This document shows positions 37,210 to 48,912 of a DNA stretch of 64,000 nucleotides, one piece after another; the stretch's first letter is position 1, and every line of letters begins with the position of its first letter. The notes beneath the pieces were generated by a model. That model worked only from the letters and a program-made list of their open reading frames with translations. It was not told the origin of the DNA and ran no database searches. A program made the position numbers and the translations under genes. This DNA comes from Apodospora peruviana (taxonomy: Eukaryota; Ascomycota; Sordariomycetes; Sordariales; Lasiosphaeriaceae). The stretch spans positions 2,604,001-2,668,000 of the forward strand of contig JAUEDM010000001.1 of NCBI GenBank assembly GCA_033439685.1. The letters are read 5' to 3'.

Positions 37210-40200
37210 TTTATTGCTTGGTCCGAAGAGCCAAGGGAATGTGGATGGTGGAATGACGCTATCGTTTGCTTGAGAGAACGATGGGCTTCACCTTCATATA
37301 AGGGCATTGCAATGCTGCAGTGTAGGGCCCAGGAGGTGGAACGGCAGCGATGTTATGTATTATGTACCTTTTACTGTAGCTGAGCCTTGGAGTAAGGAGG
37401 CGCGGTGTCGGCAAGTCGTTCATCGGCAAAGTATGATGGTCAATGTTGGGTGAACAGCAGGCTCCCGTAGCAGAATGCCGGGCCAGGCTCCCGACCGTCT
37501 CTGTCGCTGAGCCGCCCGGGTTGTTCAGGCTCTTCAATGGAGGGTTAGCCAGGTAGGGGACTGGTAGTGAGGGGAAAAGGCGCGATTGGCTCGTCGCCGG
37601 GCGTGTTTGAGTGCCTGTGTAAGGACCAGCGACCGGGAGCACGCGGGGTGAAAGAGTGACGAGTGTACCGATTCCGTGCGCTTGAGAAGTTGATCATGGC
37701 AACAACCTAGAACCGGGATTCTAGAAAGAGAACCAGATTCAAACGAGCAGAGATGACCCGATGGGCGCAGAACGCGGTGGATTGGATAGAGACACTCCGG
37801 CCATGTTCCTAGTCCACCTAAAGACCAGGCTAAGGTAGCATGGCAGCACAATGGAGAACGTGCAGGCAGACACCTAAACGCGGCAGAGCCAAACCCACAC
37901 GCCCTCCCGGCCCGGGTTTTTCTCCTGCTGCAGCGAAGCGAAACAGAGACGAGGATAAGATACCTAAGCCTAGGGGCGGGCGAGGTGGAGAGGGGAGAGG
38001 GGGTTCCATGGATGCTCCTTCCCCTGCCTCAGTCCCTTTCTCACCCCTTCTGAAATGACCTTCACAGGTTCACAGCGCCGACAGATATTTGGAAGAGAAA
38101 TGCTCATTTCTGTCCCCAGTTTTGCAGTCTGCAGGTATGCTTCTTGGCTGGCCGATCCCGACGGGTTGTTGGCCCGGAAACTGAGAAAAGTGACGGGTGG
38201 GTTAGATTCGGGACCTCTCCTTCCAAGGTTGGTAGGGCCTCTAGATAAGGTACATGCAGGTGCCTGGCACACCACCAACACGTCTACCTACCTACCTTAC
38301 GTACCAACTGGTTTGATGGCGTCGATATGCTTGGCCGGGGGAGTCCTTTAGCCCCGTTTAGCTAAAGTATCGCCAGATCGCGGCGCGCACAGATACTTAT
38401 ACACAATGAGGCCTATCTGATCTGTCATTTATGGTCTTATGGGTATATGACTTCCACCCCCAGTTTCAAATCAAGTCGGTGCTCCAGCATGTTCGATTCC
38501 GTGCTGCAGATAGGTACCTGTAGTTTGTGCAGTCCGGTTTAACCGCCAGTCAACTGTTGGATAGCCAAGCGCTGAGTTGAGGTCATGGCTGCGCTGTGGC
38601 GTGCGAGTGTCACTTTTTTGGTACGCTGGTCTGAGTGCGCCACGCTAGAAAGGTTTATTTTGGGGGAATGGCGATCGGGCGTAGGCGTAGATAAGGTATG
38701 ATCAGGGTAGATATTGACGGCAGTCACATAACGGCAGCAGCTCGAATCTAAGCGGCCACATCACGACATAAAAATGTCTGCAAGCCCTTCCCGTCCCCAT
38801 TCTGATTCAAGAGGGCAGAGGGTAGAAACCAGAAACTCTCGATGCCGTTGCGGACCACAAGGACCGAGAAAGCATGGACGGGAGAAAGGGGACGACCGCA
38901 TATGGGTGCGGGCTTGGTGTCGACCTGTGAAAACCGGTGTGGGTGCTGGGGTCGAGGGACAACAGGGGCTGCCCCGACTTTTCATCCCAGCCACCAAAGC
39001 AAGCGCAAAAGGCGCAACGGCGTTCCAATCGCCCAGATTTGAGCTCCTGACGGGAGCTCTCAGACTTGCAACCAACCGCAGCTAAGCTACGAGCACAGTG
39101 TACCCAGACGGTCGGTAGCGAGATGAGATCAAGCGGCGAGCGATGATTGGCTGAACCAATCTGTCGGGTCCAACTGAATCATGTGAGTGTTATCCACTCC
39201 CAACTTTGAATCCTTCGGCGACGGGAGTTCCTCCCGCCTGATAACCCGTCCACACGGCCCTTCAATATGAAGGTGGATATTTGCCAATTTGGACACTTGT
39301 GTCGCCAACCTGTGCGCCTCATCGTCTGACGTGGCACTGCAGCGGACATGATATTCTGCGCCCAATGCAGAAAATAGTGCGCATCCTCTCTCAATGCAGC
39401 GCATGTGAAGTTTGAAAGTATCAGCTTTTGGGACCAGCATTGCAGGCAGCAGGGTATCGCACAAGCATCCCAAATTCAGGCGCTTATGATGGGACCGCAG
39501 TAATGGCAAATAAACCTAGTTAGGCTGCTTAGGTAGTATATGGCATAATGGCATTCAACTCAACTACAGAATACCGAGCCTGGGATTCTGCGTCTCACTC
39601 CTCGTGTCTGGTGAACTGCCAGAAGCATCGGGCCGGATATCTGCGCAGTTGTGCGCGCCATTGCCGATGGGGTTGTCGACGTTGAGTAGTAACGGCTGCC
39701 GGGGCATGTTCTTGGCAGATTCTGTAGCGCGATTGACGTCCCATTTGAATTTTTAAAGCTGACAGGGCCCCCAACAGGGTCAAGAAACAACCTGAAGGCC
39801 GGGGCAGGGGATCAAAAGGTCAAGCTTCCCACACGAAACGGCCTTCGAGCGGGCCGTCGACAGATATTGGCTTTGGATGAACTGGCGCCGAAGCCACGGT
39901 GGTCGTTAGTGTTGTCGAACCCTGCCCAGGGCTGTCGTCGACGAATGAAAATCAAACTTCCGAATAGGGAAATGGGCGATTTTGCGCCAACGATCGGGGG
40001 AAATGGATGCATCCATCCCGTCAGCCACCGGCAAACTTAATGTACGCATACCTTGGCTATACTACCTGACCCTATGTATGTACTTTACTTGTACAGGCAA
40101 GAATCGTCCCTCAGACAGTGCACTGCAACGCACCAGAGGAACCAAAGCACCTCTCTTCTCTCACATGACTGCCATCGGCACCAGAGGAACCAAAGCACCC

Positions 40201-42054
40201 CTCTTCTCTCACATGACTGCCACCGGCACCAGAGGAACAAATTTCGCATTGATTTTCCAGGTTGCCCTGTCGGATGTCGCGGGGTGCGGAGACAGAATCC
40301 AAGATCGGCCAATGCCTGCACCCCGCCTGTCGCTGGTCAATCTGTCAAAAGGCTGCTTTGCCCCATTTGGGTCCAAAGACTGTGTGGGGCAGCAAGACAG
40401 CCGTTCATTGGCTTTATCAATCATATTATTCAGCAAGTGTGCCAGACAAGCTCACTGTGCCTCTGGTGACAAGCCTGAAAGCCCCCAAGACATCAGAGGA
40501 GAATCTCGAATTAATCCGCATGCTTGCCTGATTAACCCGTACGGAATACATAGCTTGAAACAACTGACCTTTGGGACAAATAGCGCACACAAACATGTCA
40601 GCGCTCACAGGCCTCGCCAGCTTCAATGAAAAGACAGGGAGGTGTGAAGAAATTGCCGCATCTACCACCAATTTTAGCAGCTGCTGTTGGTTCCAAAGAC
40701 GGACATCCTCCATTTGGCATGTAGAAATATTACCGCCACCCACAACGGGCGCACCGACTCTCGAGGCGCCGGCTTTGGGACGAGCAAGCTCGGCCCGGAA
40801 ACCACCCCCAACCGACCTGAGGCAGTAGGTCACAACTGCCCGGCTAGGCAAATAGAGATGTGATAAAACTTTGGGCGAGCTTGAGCGGAGCATCGCTGAT
40901 GATGACCAGCAACAACTCTTGGTCCGACATTCACGACGGTATTACAGCATAACATCGTCGGTGCACTGCGGCATCTCCATCAGATGCCGTTGGGGACTTT
41001 GTCCAGACAAGTGATTGCAGGGGTGTTTACAAGGGGGAGGGATGGGGTTCTCGGAATGACCTGCCCCAACAAGATGAGAAAAGAAAAGCAGGAATTGGAG
41101 TGCGACCTAAAAGTCCGAGCCCTGGGGCTTTGGCCTACGCCAGTACGGAATCGGTACCCTTCTCTGACAACAGAAAGTCGCTGGCGACATCAATGTGCTG
41201 TAGGGATACCACACCACCTACACGACCCCTTTTATTTACTGTGAATGGTTTGGTTCTTCACATGTCGCCTCACTAAATTGTTTTCTCTGTTTTGCTCTGC
41301 CTGCCTTACAACGGTTGTCCAGCGAAGCAGGCAAGGCGCAGACTCGATAATAAGGGGAAGAGAAGGGGTATATACCACGGAACTGGGACATGTCTGTTCC
41401 AAAAGCAAAAACTACGCCGTCCCCATCCAAAGTCTGCTGGGTTGGATGAATGTGTACAGGACCCAAGGCAAGCCCTCCGCTAGAAACTCCATTTATAGAA
41501 CTAATAGCATACAAATTGCCGTACATACAGGTAACTAAGACGGTCGATCTAAACTGTCAGAAAAGGAAACGTCGTCTTTCCTACTATTGTAACAACCTGT
41601 GTATGGGTGTCCTTGACAAACACAAGGACAACAAGAGTGTCTGTTGCTCTACAGAGCCACAAGGGGTCTAGGTCTTAGGTAGGGGTTAATCACATAGAGT
41701 ATCGGTTTCAAAGAACACACAAGATGCGCAGTTGACACAACAACTATTGCCAAAGTACTTGTATTGATTACCGCCGTAATAAATCCTCTCAGAGAGTGTC
41801 AGACTCTCGCGACTATATCGAAATACTACGACCAATGAGAATGGACCCGACCTTTCATGCCAAGCCGTCGGGACCGCCAAGCCAGCCGTTAACAGCTGTT
41901 AACAGCTGTAACCGGGTGCCAGTCTTCCTTGACCAATCCAGGCTCGTAACATAACTTTTAATTTAAAATTAAGTATTGAGCTGAACTGCTTCTACAGGAC
42001 CACCTTTAGCTCTACAGAAGGCGGTGCAAGTCGTAGTATGCCCTACAGCCTGCA
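37210..42054. other. Gene-poor region with tandem repeats
   Basis: Nothing here resembles a protein family. It holds the promoter side of the F-box gene, CTAC-type tetranucleotide runs near 38281, a 48-bp tandem repeat at 40131, and AT-rich palindromic DNA near 41958-41972 (TTAATTT A AAATTAA). The bases 41888-41912 repeat GTTAACAGCT. Confidence 0.5.
40131..40240. repeat. 48-bp tandem repeat, about 2.3 copies
   Basis: Units start at 40131, 40179 and 40227 (partial). The first two differ by two T/C changes. The unit length is a multiple of three and stays open in more than one frame on both strands. In the plus-strand frame 39982-40629 it reads as a 16-residue repeat. No flanking gene is supported. 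Confidence 0.85.
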
Positions 42055-42097
42055 CTGTAACGGGCTGAGCCCTGGAGTGGCCTCGGCAACCCTCGGC
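42055..42097 (+). repeat. Left terminal inverted repeat
   Basis: This is the left arm of the 42.1-43.1 kb element. It starts CTGTAACGGGCTGAGCCCTG and is GC-rich compared with the element's interior. Confidence 0.75.
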
Positions 42098-43050
42098 CGT
42101 CCCACCCATGTTGAAGCTATTCCCAGAAAACACCAAGCGCATACACGGACCACAACACTATCTATCCCTTAAGCGCGCGCCGACACATCTGGAATCTTCT
42201 CTCCATTTCTGGCAGGCCTACCGCAGTCGTGTACATTTAGATGCAGTTCTCTAGGAGCTGCCCAATTTCTCTTCCTTTTCTCCTCTCATGTTTCGCGTCT
42301 TCGTAGCAAAGGCCTAGCTAGTTGCAAATATACTACCTTAGCCCATTACAGCACAGCGGAAGGAATGCGGAAGCGACAGCGGTACGGAAGCTGTAGGGGG
42401 GAACAATAGAACAAGAATACAGTGAACCATGCACTGTAACAACAAGTGTAAGTGAACGATTCAACTTGGACACAAGGGCTGTACAACGAACTATGCGCTG
42501 TAATTTAAGAGGGAAGAGTTCTATTGCAAAGATAAAATCTTTGTTGGGTAAAATACACGATCTCGATCCGTGAGTTGACCACTGATTTTCTTCTACAATA
42601 ATACGAAGAGAAAAAGAAAGAGAAATGCAGGCCTGACTTATAGCTGTAGGCCTGTGGGTAACTGGAATATAGTGATTAGAAATCAGCTGTTATTCCAGAG
42701 CCTTCTATGGGTCTATTAACCTTTAAAGGCAGTAACCAGAATCTTCTGTAGGCTTGAAAGTGTAACGGGCAAAGTAGTGTATTGCAACTAGTTAAGTCTA
42801 CTCTACGAAGACGCAGAACATGGGGGGAAAAGAAGAAGAAGAAAGGCCTCGTGAGAGGGCCTCTGGTTATGTACGTGACTGCGTTGCTCCGATCAGAGAG
42901 GGAGACAGAAGATTCCAGAGCCGTTGCGAGCCCCATTGTGGTTTAGTGTTGTGATCCGTGTGTGTGTATCGGCATTTCTGGGAATGGCTTCGTTTAGGGG
43001 TCGGGGTCGCCGGTGGGGCTCCGTTCCACCTTCGTAGGCTCGGCGCTACA

Positions 43051-43093
43051 GCCGAGGGTCGCCGAGGCTGCACCAGGGCTCAGCCCGTCACAG
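43051..43093 (-). repeat. Right terminal inverted repeat
   Basis: This is the right arm of the same element, matching the left arm at 38 of 43 positions when reversed and complemented. Confidence 0.75.
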
Positions 43094-43853
43094 GAATTAC
43101 GCCATCACCTAACCTCTTTATAAATCACCTGAAATAGTTATAAAATCTTCCGCTGAATAATTACGCTAATTATCCCTAGTTTAAAAACACTTTAATACAC
43201 CGATACGCCTGGACGACTGGATTTTAAACGCCCTAACTCCTCATCCAAAACTGAGGAAAGGAGAACCAAGGTCGGCTAAACTGTTGTGTTGGAGCTGTCA
43301 GGACAGACAGCACGGTACTGAGCTCAGCAAAAGAGATTCCGAGATAGGTAGAGCTTAGTGAAGGTATAAAGAAATGATTGAACATTTGGGACCCCCAAAA
43401 GATAACCAGCGCACGAAAGCCCCCAAGAGTCTTAGCGATGGAGGTCATGGACCAGTTCATCGGGATGGGAATCATCAGCATTCCAACCCCCCTGATCGCA
43501 AACAGATAGGTCACACGTAGCAATCAAGACAAGGCCACTTCCCATGAGCGTCTTAGCTCATCTATCTGTACCGTATGTTATCTCCCCAATATCAGCAGTG
43601 ATCTTGAACGCAAGTGTACCCGGAACAGGTAAGAAAATAGAGGGTCGACATTCTGTCACCCACCACTGCTCTGTGGACATGCTACCGCCCGTCCCAGCAG
43701 TACTCTCTCTCTCAGTAGGTATCCAGCAGCAACATTACCGAAGGGCTCATCATCATCTCACCACCAGTGACTTCATGAAAGGGTTGGCTGGACTTCCTCC
43801 TTCCACCCACTCCTTTCTCATTGGCCTCGTCTTCATCTTGTGAAGACACACTG

Positions 43854-43857
<4 letters not shown>

Positions 43858-43892
<35 letters not shown>
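43858..43892. repeat. CA microsatellite, 17 units
   Basis: An uninterrupted CA dinucleotide run, likely polymorphic in length. Confidence 0.95.
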
Positions 43893-43895
<3 letters not shown>

Positions 43896-43907
43896 CGACA
43901 GCCCCCT

Positions 43908-43985
43908 CTAGCCTCTTCATATGCCGCGTGTCATACACTTGCCCATCTAGCCTCTTCATATGCCGCGTGTCATACACTTGCCCAT
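43908..43985. repeat. 39-bp perfect tandem duplication
   Basis: Two identical 39-base units, starting at 43908 and 43947, follow the CA run. Both contain TTCATATGCCGCGTG. The lack of differences suggests a recent origin. Confidence 0.85.
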
Positions 43986-44616
43986 CTACCTAAAGTACCT
44001 ACCTGCCGTAACCTTACCATCTTCTCTTCTCTAATCCACAAATATTCCTTGTTCATCCATCTCCCCCAGCATAGCATTAAAAAGTCCCCTACATCAATCA
44101 GATAGATACTACACAGTACCCGCCAGAGAAGGATACGCTACGCACTCCCTTCACCCCCCTTTCCCACACACCTGTTTTCACGGCAAAATGTCCTGTGGCT
44201 CTCAGACGCCCACGAACCGCCATGAGCCATTGATCTAACTGCTCTAGCCGCTCGAGCATCCTTGGACAGGCTGAGGGATGGATAAGTGGCCCCCTTTTTT
44301 TTTTTTTTACATCTGTTCAGCCGCCACCATGGGAGCGACAGCGGCACACAGTACTTCACTGTACTGTACCTTAGTTCCAAATTGACCTCTCGTCTGTTGT
44401 GTGCCAGGCGCTTACGGATACCATTCCATCACCGCTGTCTTATTTGCAGTGATGGACTCTAGGAGAGTGTAGGGTGAGTGAGGCTGCCAAACCCCCTACC
44501 TATCACCCATAGTTGGCTATCGTATAACCACATACTTTGGTATGTTTTGAATGTTCTCTTCTGTATTTCATGCTAAACATACTAGGAGGAAGACTACAGC
44601 AGTCGAAGTCGCACCC

Positions 44617-46715
44617 TCACGACCCATCCCTCTCTCCCGCGGTCGTCCGGAAACCCCACTGTCCATTCTCCCCCCGATACATCGCCACGGGAATATGTCC
44701 CACGCGATCTTCAAGCCCGTTCGGCACGTCCATCCCGTCTCCGACGCGATCATTGATGTTGTCGTCCACCCGTGAGAACAGCATCGGCAGCGCTCCTCCC
44801 CTCCATACCGGCACACCGAACCGTGCGCTGGAGAAAATTGCGTGAAAGAGATAGTATATGCTGATCAGAATCATGCCGCCGGGGTATATCATCCAGCCCC
44901 AGTGGACTCTGATGAACAGGGCCAGCTGTGTTGCAGATCCGTCGTACCTGTTCGTAGGCAGCCCCCCGTCGGTCCGGCCGTTGGAGCGAATCTCGACCGT
45001 GAGGCTCTCGGCTAGGACACCGATCCAGTCCTGGAGATGGTCGGTAGCGTTCCACATTGCTTCTACCCAGTCTGAAGAATAGTCGAGAGTGTACGCGTTG
45101 GCACGGACTGTGCCATATGTGACGTCTGTCATGAAACCGCGCAGTGCCGTCATGGCTTCGTGTGTGACGGCGTATCTCGTTTTGTTGTCAACATTTAGGT
45201 TGTCTGAGATGTTGGAAAAGACGTATTGCGTACCGCGCAGCCCATTTCCATGCTCCAAAGTCGTCTCGGACCAATTCCCCTCCACCGTGTGCTTCTGAAT
45301 ACCCTCGCTGACCGAAACTCTGTAGCTCCGTATGCAAAACCACAGAGCGCACTGGTTTGCGTCGGTCACCAAGTCTTGACCGGAGGCCAGACTCAAGCTC
45401 AACATATCGAAGACTGACAAGTATGCGCGGTTTGTTGAGTTGATCTGGTACACTGTTCCATTGGACGGAGATACGGTGAAGGTGGTGTGTTCAGCCTCAT
45501 CCATAGGGTCGGCAATGGATGTCCCAGATTCCGTCGAGTAAGTGCAGATTCTCGAAGTTTGGTTGCAACTTGTGGAAACAGGAATTGACGTACACTCCCC
45601 ACAGGCAGCCAAAGTAGGTACCAAAGGCCAGGAGCAGTTCCCAGTTTCGCAAGAGACCATGGCCAGGGGCGACTGGGTGGATATGATACCACTATATACG
45701 GCCGCCTTTGTGGATAGAGTCGGAACAAAGTCTATCATGGTGAGTTTTTGTTGCTATCAGTTTGTTTCCCCTAAAGTATTTGCGTCTGAAGACAGCTTAC
45801 CACCGGTATAGCCTCTTGAGAGATATGTATCCCATACCTCGGAACGAGCCGGCGGAGGTGCTGCCATGGATGTCCTGTTTTCAACTCGAATTTTCTGTGG
45901 TCGTTGTTCAAAGGTAACCATCTGCTGACTGAAAGTCTCAAAACCCTGGGTAAGAATTATGATGGCGGCACCCATGCAGCCGACACGGTGTCTGCGAGTG
46001 GACTTGTGTGAGTAAGGCGCCGAGACAATGATAATAGTGTGCTGGCTTACTTGAATTTCATCCTCCAGAGCAGGTTTAAGCTTCCCTAGAGCCCTCGAGA
46101 CGCCTCCGCAAACACCTTGAAGTCAGACAAATAGGCAGTGTGCTTGCACTTTCTCTGGCACATCTCGGACACCCAGATCCACGCAGCTTGGCTGAAGGCA
46201 GCGTCGACGAAAGCCCTCAGCGAGATGCGCATAATGGTGACGATGGCAATGATGGCTGTGTCGATTTGGATGCCCCAGTCCAGCTCCGGCACAACCTGGT
46301 TGTTGTACGCCCGAAGAAGCATAGAGAGACATAGAGCAGCCGCAACGCACACGATGGCGTACCAATACTCGCTCTTCCACCAGGCGAGGGAAGAAAAGTA
46401 CTTCCTGCCGCGGTACTTGTGGCCTTTCGGAGGCGGTCTGTCCTGCTTCTCCACCTGGGGTCCAAGGTTGACTGTCTCAAACTCATCGGCATTATGCTCG
46501 AAGAGCTTGCCGGACTTAAACTCGTCTGCGAAGTTGGGCTTGAGATTTCTGCCAGCATCTTCCTCGACAGAGTCCCTGATTGACAGACGCAGTTCGGGTA
46601 AGGGAAAGTCTCTGCTCGGAGGAGGAGGTTCTGGCAGAGGAGGATCCTCAATTGGAGGGCGAGGTTCCGGTACTGGAAGAGGGACTTTAGGCAAGGCTGG
46701 GTTTCGAGAATCCAT
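44617..46715 (-). pseudogene. DUF3176 membrane protein, interrupted by in-frame TAG
   Basis: Three segments, 46715-46051, 45991-45801 and 45731-44617, join through two GT-AG introns (59 and 69 bases) into 656 continuous codons. The only break is TAG at codon 210 (46088-46086). The stop falls inside the conserved family block EASRG-x-GSLxLLW: reading goes ASRGL, stop, GSLNLLW. Upstream are a Pro-rich cytosolic tail and two membrane segments (about 115-135 and 150-170). Downstream is a third (GAAIIILTQ), a large outer domain with several N-glycosylation sites and paired cysteines, and a last membrane helix (YPGGMILISIYYLF). DUF3176 proteins are fungal plasma-membrane or secretory-pathway proteins of unknown role. 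Because frame, splice sites and domains are otherwise intact, the break is recent, an assembly error, or a tolerated stop. It diverges from the agmatinase-like gene across 503 bases. Confidence 0.85.
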
Positions 46716-47218
46716 CTTCACAGGTAGGTGGTAGGTGTTTTAAAAGCCTAGGAAGAGGGCGAAAGCAAGGAAATATCTTTCATAGGTCGTGTCGGGGTTG
46801 GTCCAAGCATTTGAGGTATAGAAGCTGAAGGAGACCTTGAGGATAATAACCTCGAGGTCTGGAACCAGTGACCTTGATGACGTCGAACCAAGAAGGACAT
46901 GGAAGTAATCTCAGGTAAACTCGATTTGATGTTTTCGGATGTCGGCAGGTGCCTTGCCCATACATACCTTAGATACGTTAGAGTGGCTCCTTCACTACTG
47001 TCGAGGCGTGATGGTGAAAAAGGAAGGTTGCCCCTCGTTTTCGTTCTCGTTATTGCCCGGAAGGATCAATGATCCATTGACCATTCCCCCGCAGCGCATG
47101 TTGCTCTTGCTAAACTGCCTGGGCACCCTTCGACCTATTTTCAGATAAAAGATTGATGAGAACCAGACACAAATTGAAGCATTTATTTGCAAGACTGCCA
47201 TAATTTTCTATCTTTAAC
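46716..47218. promoter_or_regulatory. Shared divergent promoter region
   Basis: These 503 bases separate the start codons of the DUF3176 gene (leftward) and the agmatinase-family gene (rightward), so they must contain both promoters. No clear TATA box is seen. Confidence 0.5.
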
Positions 47219-48912
47219 ATGGGAGTTTCTTTCTGGTTGCTTGCAATCCATGGGAGTATCCGGGTGGCAACGGCGTGGGAGTTCCCCAAAATCGCGCTTT
47301 CGGGGTTTTCTGGTGACGACCCGAACGAACAGCAATCTATTTCTTTAGACGGCGATCGAGACGTCGATGTTATTACAGGAAGTCAATTCCACGGCCTCAA
47401 GACATTCGCCAACCTGCCTTACGTGAACTGCTTCTCCGACGAGGAAACGGTCTCAAAGAAGTATGACATCGCCCTGCTCGGCGCACCATTCGACACCGTG
47501 AGACATGTCCAACACACTCCAACCATGACTGGCAAACAACCTAACACAAAACCCCTTGATAGTCTGTCACCGGGAGACCTGGTGCTCGCTATGGCCCAAC
47601 CGGAATCAGGATTGGCAGTCAGCGACTTGGCTGGGGTTACGACTACTTCACAGGTTTGTCCAATATCCCATCCAATTATGAGAGGTAGCATCGTAGTTAA
47701 CGAACCACAGGACAAGATGTTTTCCATGACTGGGCCACAGTTGTAGACTGCGGTGACGCCAGACTAACGCAGCTGGACAACAATGTAGCGTTCAAACAGC
47801 TAGACAAGTCACACAAGGTTGTCCAAATCCATATCACCACCCGGGTCTCAGGGCGGTTGAAGTGTGCTAAATTGCACGACAGGTCATATCAAGCCGGTCC
47901 GCAGCAAACTCAAGCATGTACAAGACGCCGCGGATCCTAACGCTGGGTGGTGATCATGCCACGACTCTCCCTGCTCTTCGGTCTACCTTTACCCACTGGG
48001 GGAAGGTGTCTGTCATTCATTTTGATAGCCACATCGGTGAGGAACAAACCTTGCTGGTGCTGGATCTACTAAACTGACTTACAACACAGACACATGGGAC
48101 CCGGATGTGCTTGGTAAGAAATTATTCATCTCAGATCATGACCTAATGAACCTCTAATCAACGGGTCTCAGGTGGTGGCATTTCCCACTATGCGTAAGCC
48201 TTTGTTCTCGTTCTCCGTAGATATATATCAACTAACCCGCAGCATCCAGAGGCATAAACCATGGAACATTTTTACATATCGCCCACGAGGAAGTAATAAA
48301 TCAGTCTGAACACCATAATAAACCCACGTCGGACGCTAATCAGGACCTGGATTATTCCAGGGGCTGATTCGAAATAACTCCATACATGTCGGCATCCGTG
48401 CCTCTGTCATCCGAAGAAAGGACGACATCGAGAACGACAAGAAATGCGGCTTCGAAATTATATCCGCAAGAGACATCGACAAGATCGGTATCGCAGCGAT
48501 AATCTCCCGCATCAAGGAGCGAGTCGGAGACTCCCACGCTTACATTAGCGTCGATATCGACGTTCTCGATCCCGCCTTTGCCCCTGGTTCGTCCTACAAC
48601 TCAACTAGTTCCCTTTTAACCCTTCTCTTCTTCCTCTGTAGTATTCCCAACTAGACCAAGTCTCTCAACCACTAACTTCGTTCTGGTGGCTGGGGACATT
48701 TAGCTACCGGAACGTCCGAACCAGGCGGATGGTCCACTCGCGAGCTCTTGACTATCCTCGACGGACTTACAGGTCTCTCCGTCATTGGGGCGGATATCGT
48801 CGAGGTTTCTCCCGTCTATGACAACAAAGGCGAAACCACCGTTCTAGCGGCATCCGAAGTCGGCCGATCTTTACTAGCTTTGATGCTTGCCAGTCCTGAT
48901 GTCAAGGCGTGA
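47219..48912 (+). CDS. Agmatinase / guanidinobutyrase-family ureohydrolase, probably secreted
   Basis: This manganese enzyme hydrolyses a guanidino group to an amine plus urea; the substrate (agmatine or guanidinobutyrate) is not determined. There are nine exons: 47219-47497, 47563-47653, 47711-47817, 47883-48036, 48090-48113, 48172-48193, 48250-48292, 48361-48586 and 48704-48912. All introns are GT-AG and the frame is preserved, giving 384 residues. A hydrophobic leader (about 1-19) suggests entry to the secretory pathway. Ligands are all present: His184 in GGDHA, Asp207/His209/Asp211 in DSHID, Asp305/Asp307 in SVDIDVLDP. TGRPGARYGPTGIR near residue 96 and EPGGWSTREL near 321 are further family signatures. 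Two exons are only 24 and 22 bases. The exon-7 acceptor was chosen at 48249 because only this one gives HYAGINHGT in frame. It converges on the ZZ/EF-hand gene. Confidence 0.93.

Larger units (their letters stand above)
42055..43093. mobile_element. 1.04-kb element with 43-bp terminal inverted repeats (non-autonomous or LTR-like)
   Basis: The 43 bases at 42055-42097 match the reverse complement of 43051-43093 at 38 positions. Four of the five differences are purine or pyrimidine transitions, as repeat-induced point mutation would leave. The inside is richer in A and T, holds no long open frame, and repeats the word CACTGTAAC near 42430. The outermost bases read TGTAAC...GTCACA, so the unit could also be a solo LTR. 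No matching target-site duplication is visible: the five bases outside are TGCAC on the left and GGAAT on the right. A miniature DNA transposon or an old solo LTR are both possible. Confidence 0.65.
43094..44616. other. Intergenic with simple repeats
   Basis: This is the AT-rich flank of the inverted-repeat element, followed by a CA microsatellite, a 39-bp duplication and a T14 run (44295-44308). A GTACTGTAC palindrome sits at 44361-44369. No gene is supported. Confidence 0.55.

Noticed and set aside
39982..40629. 215-codon plus-strand frame containing the 48-bp repeat
   Set aside because: Open mainly because of the repeat; no signal peptide, domain or promoter sign.
46086..46110. A mini-intron explaining the DUF3176 stop
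   Set aside because: The only GT-AG pair that would remove the stop is about 30 bases, too short for a fungal intron, and would delete the conserved ASRG block.
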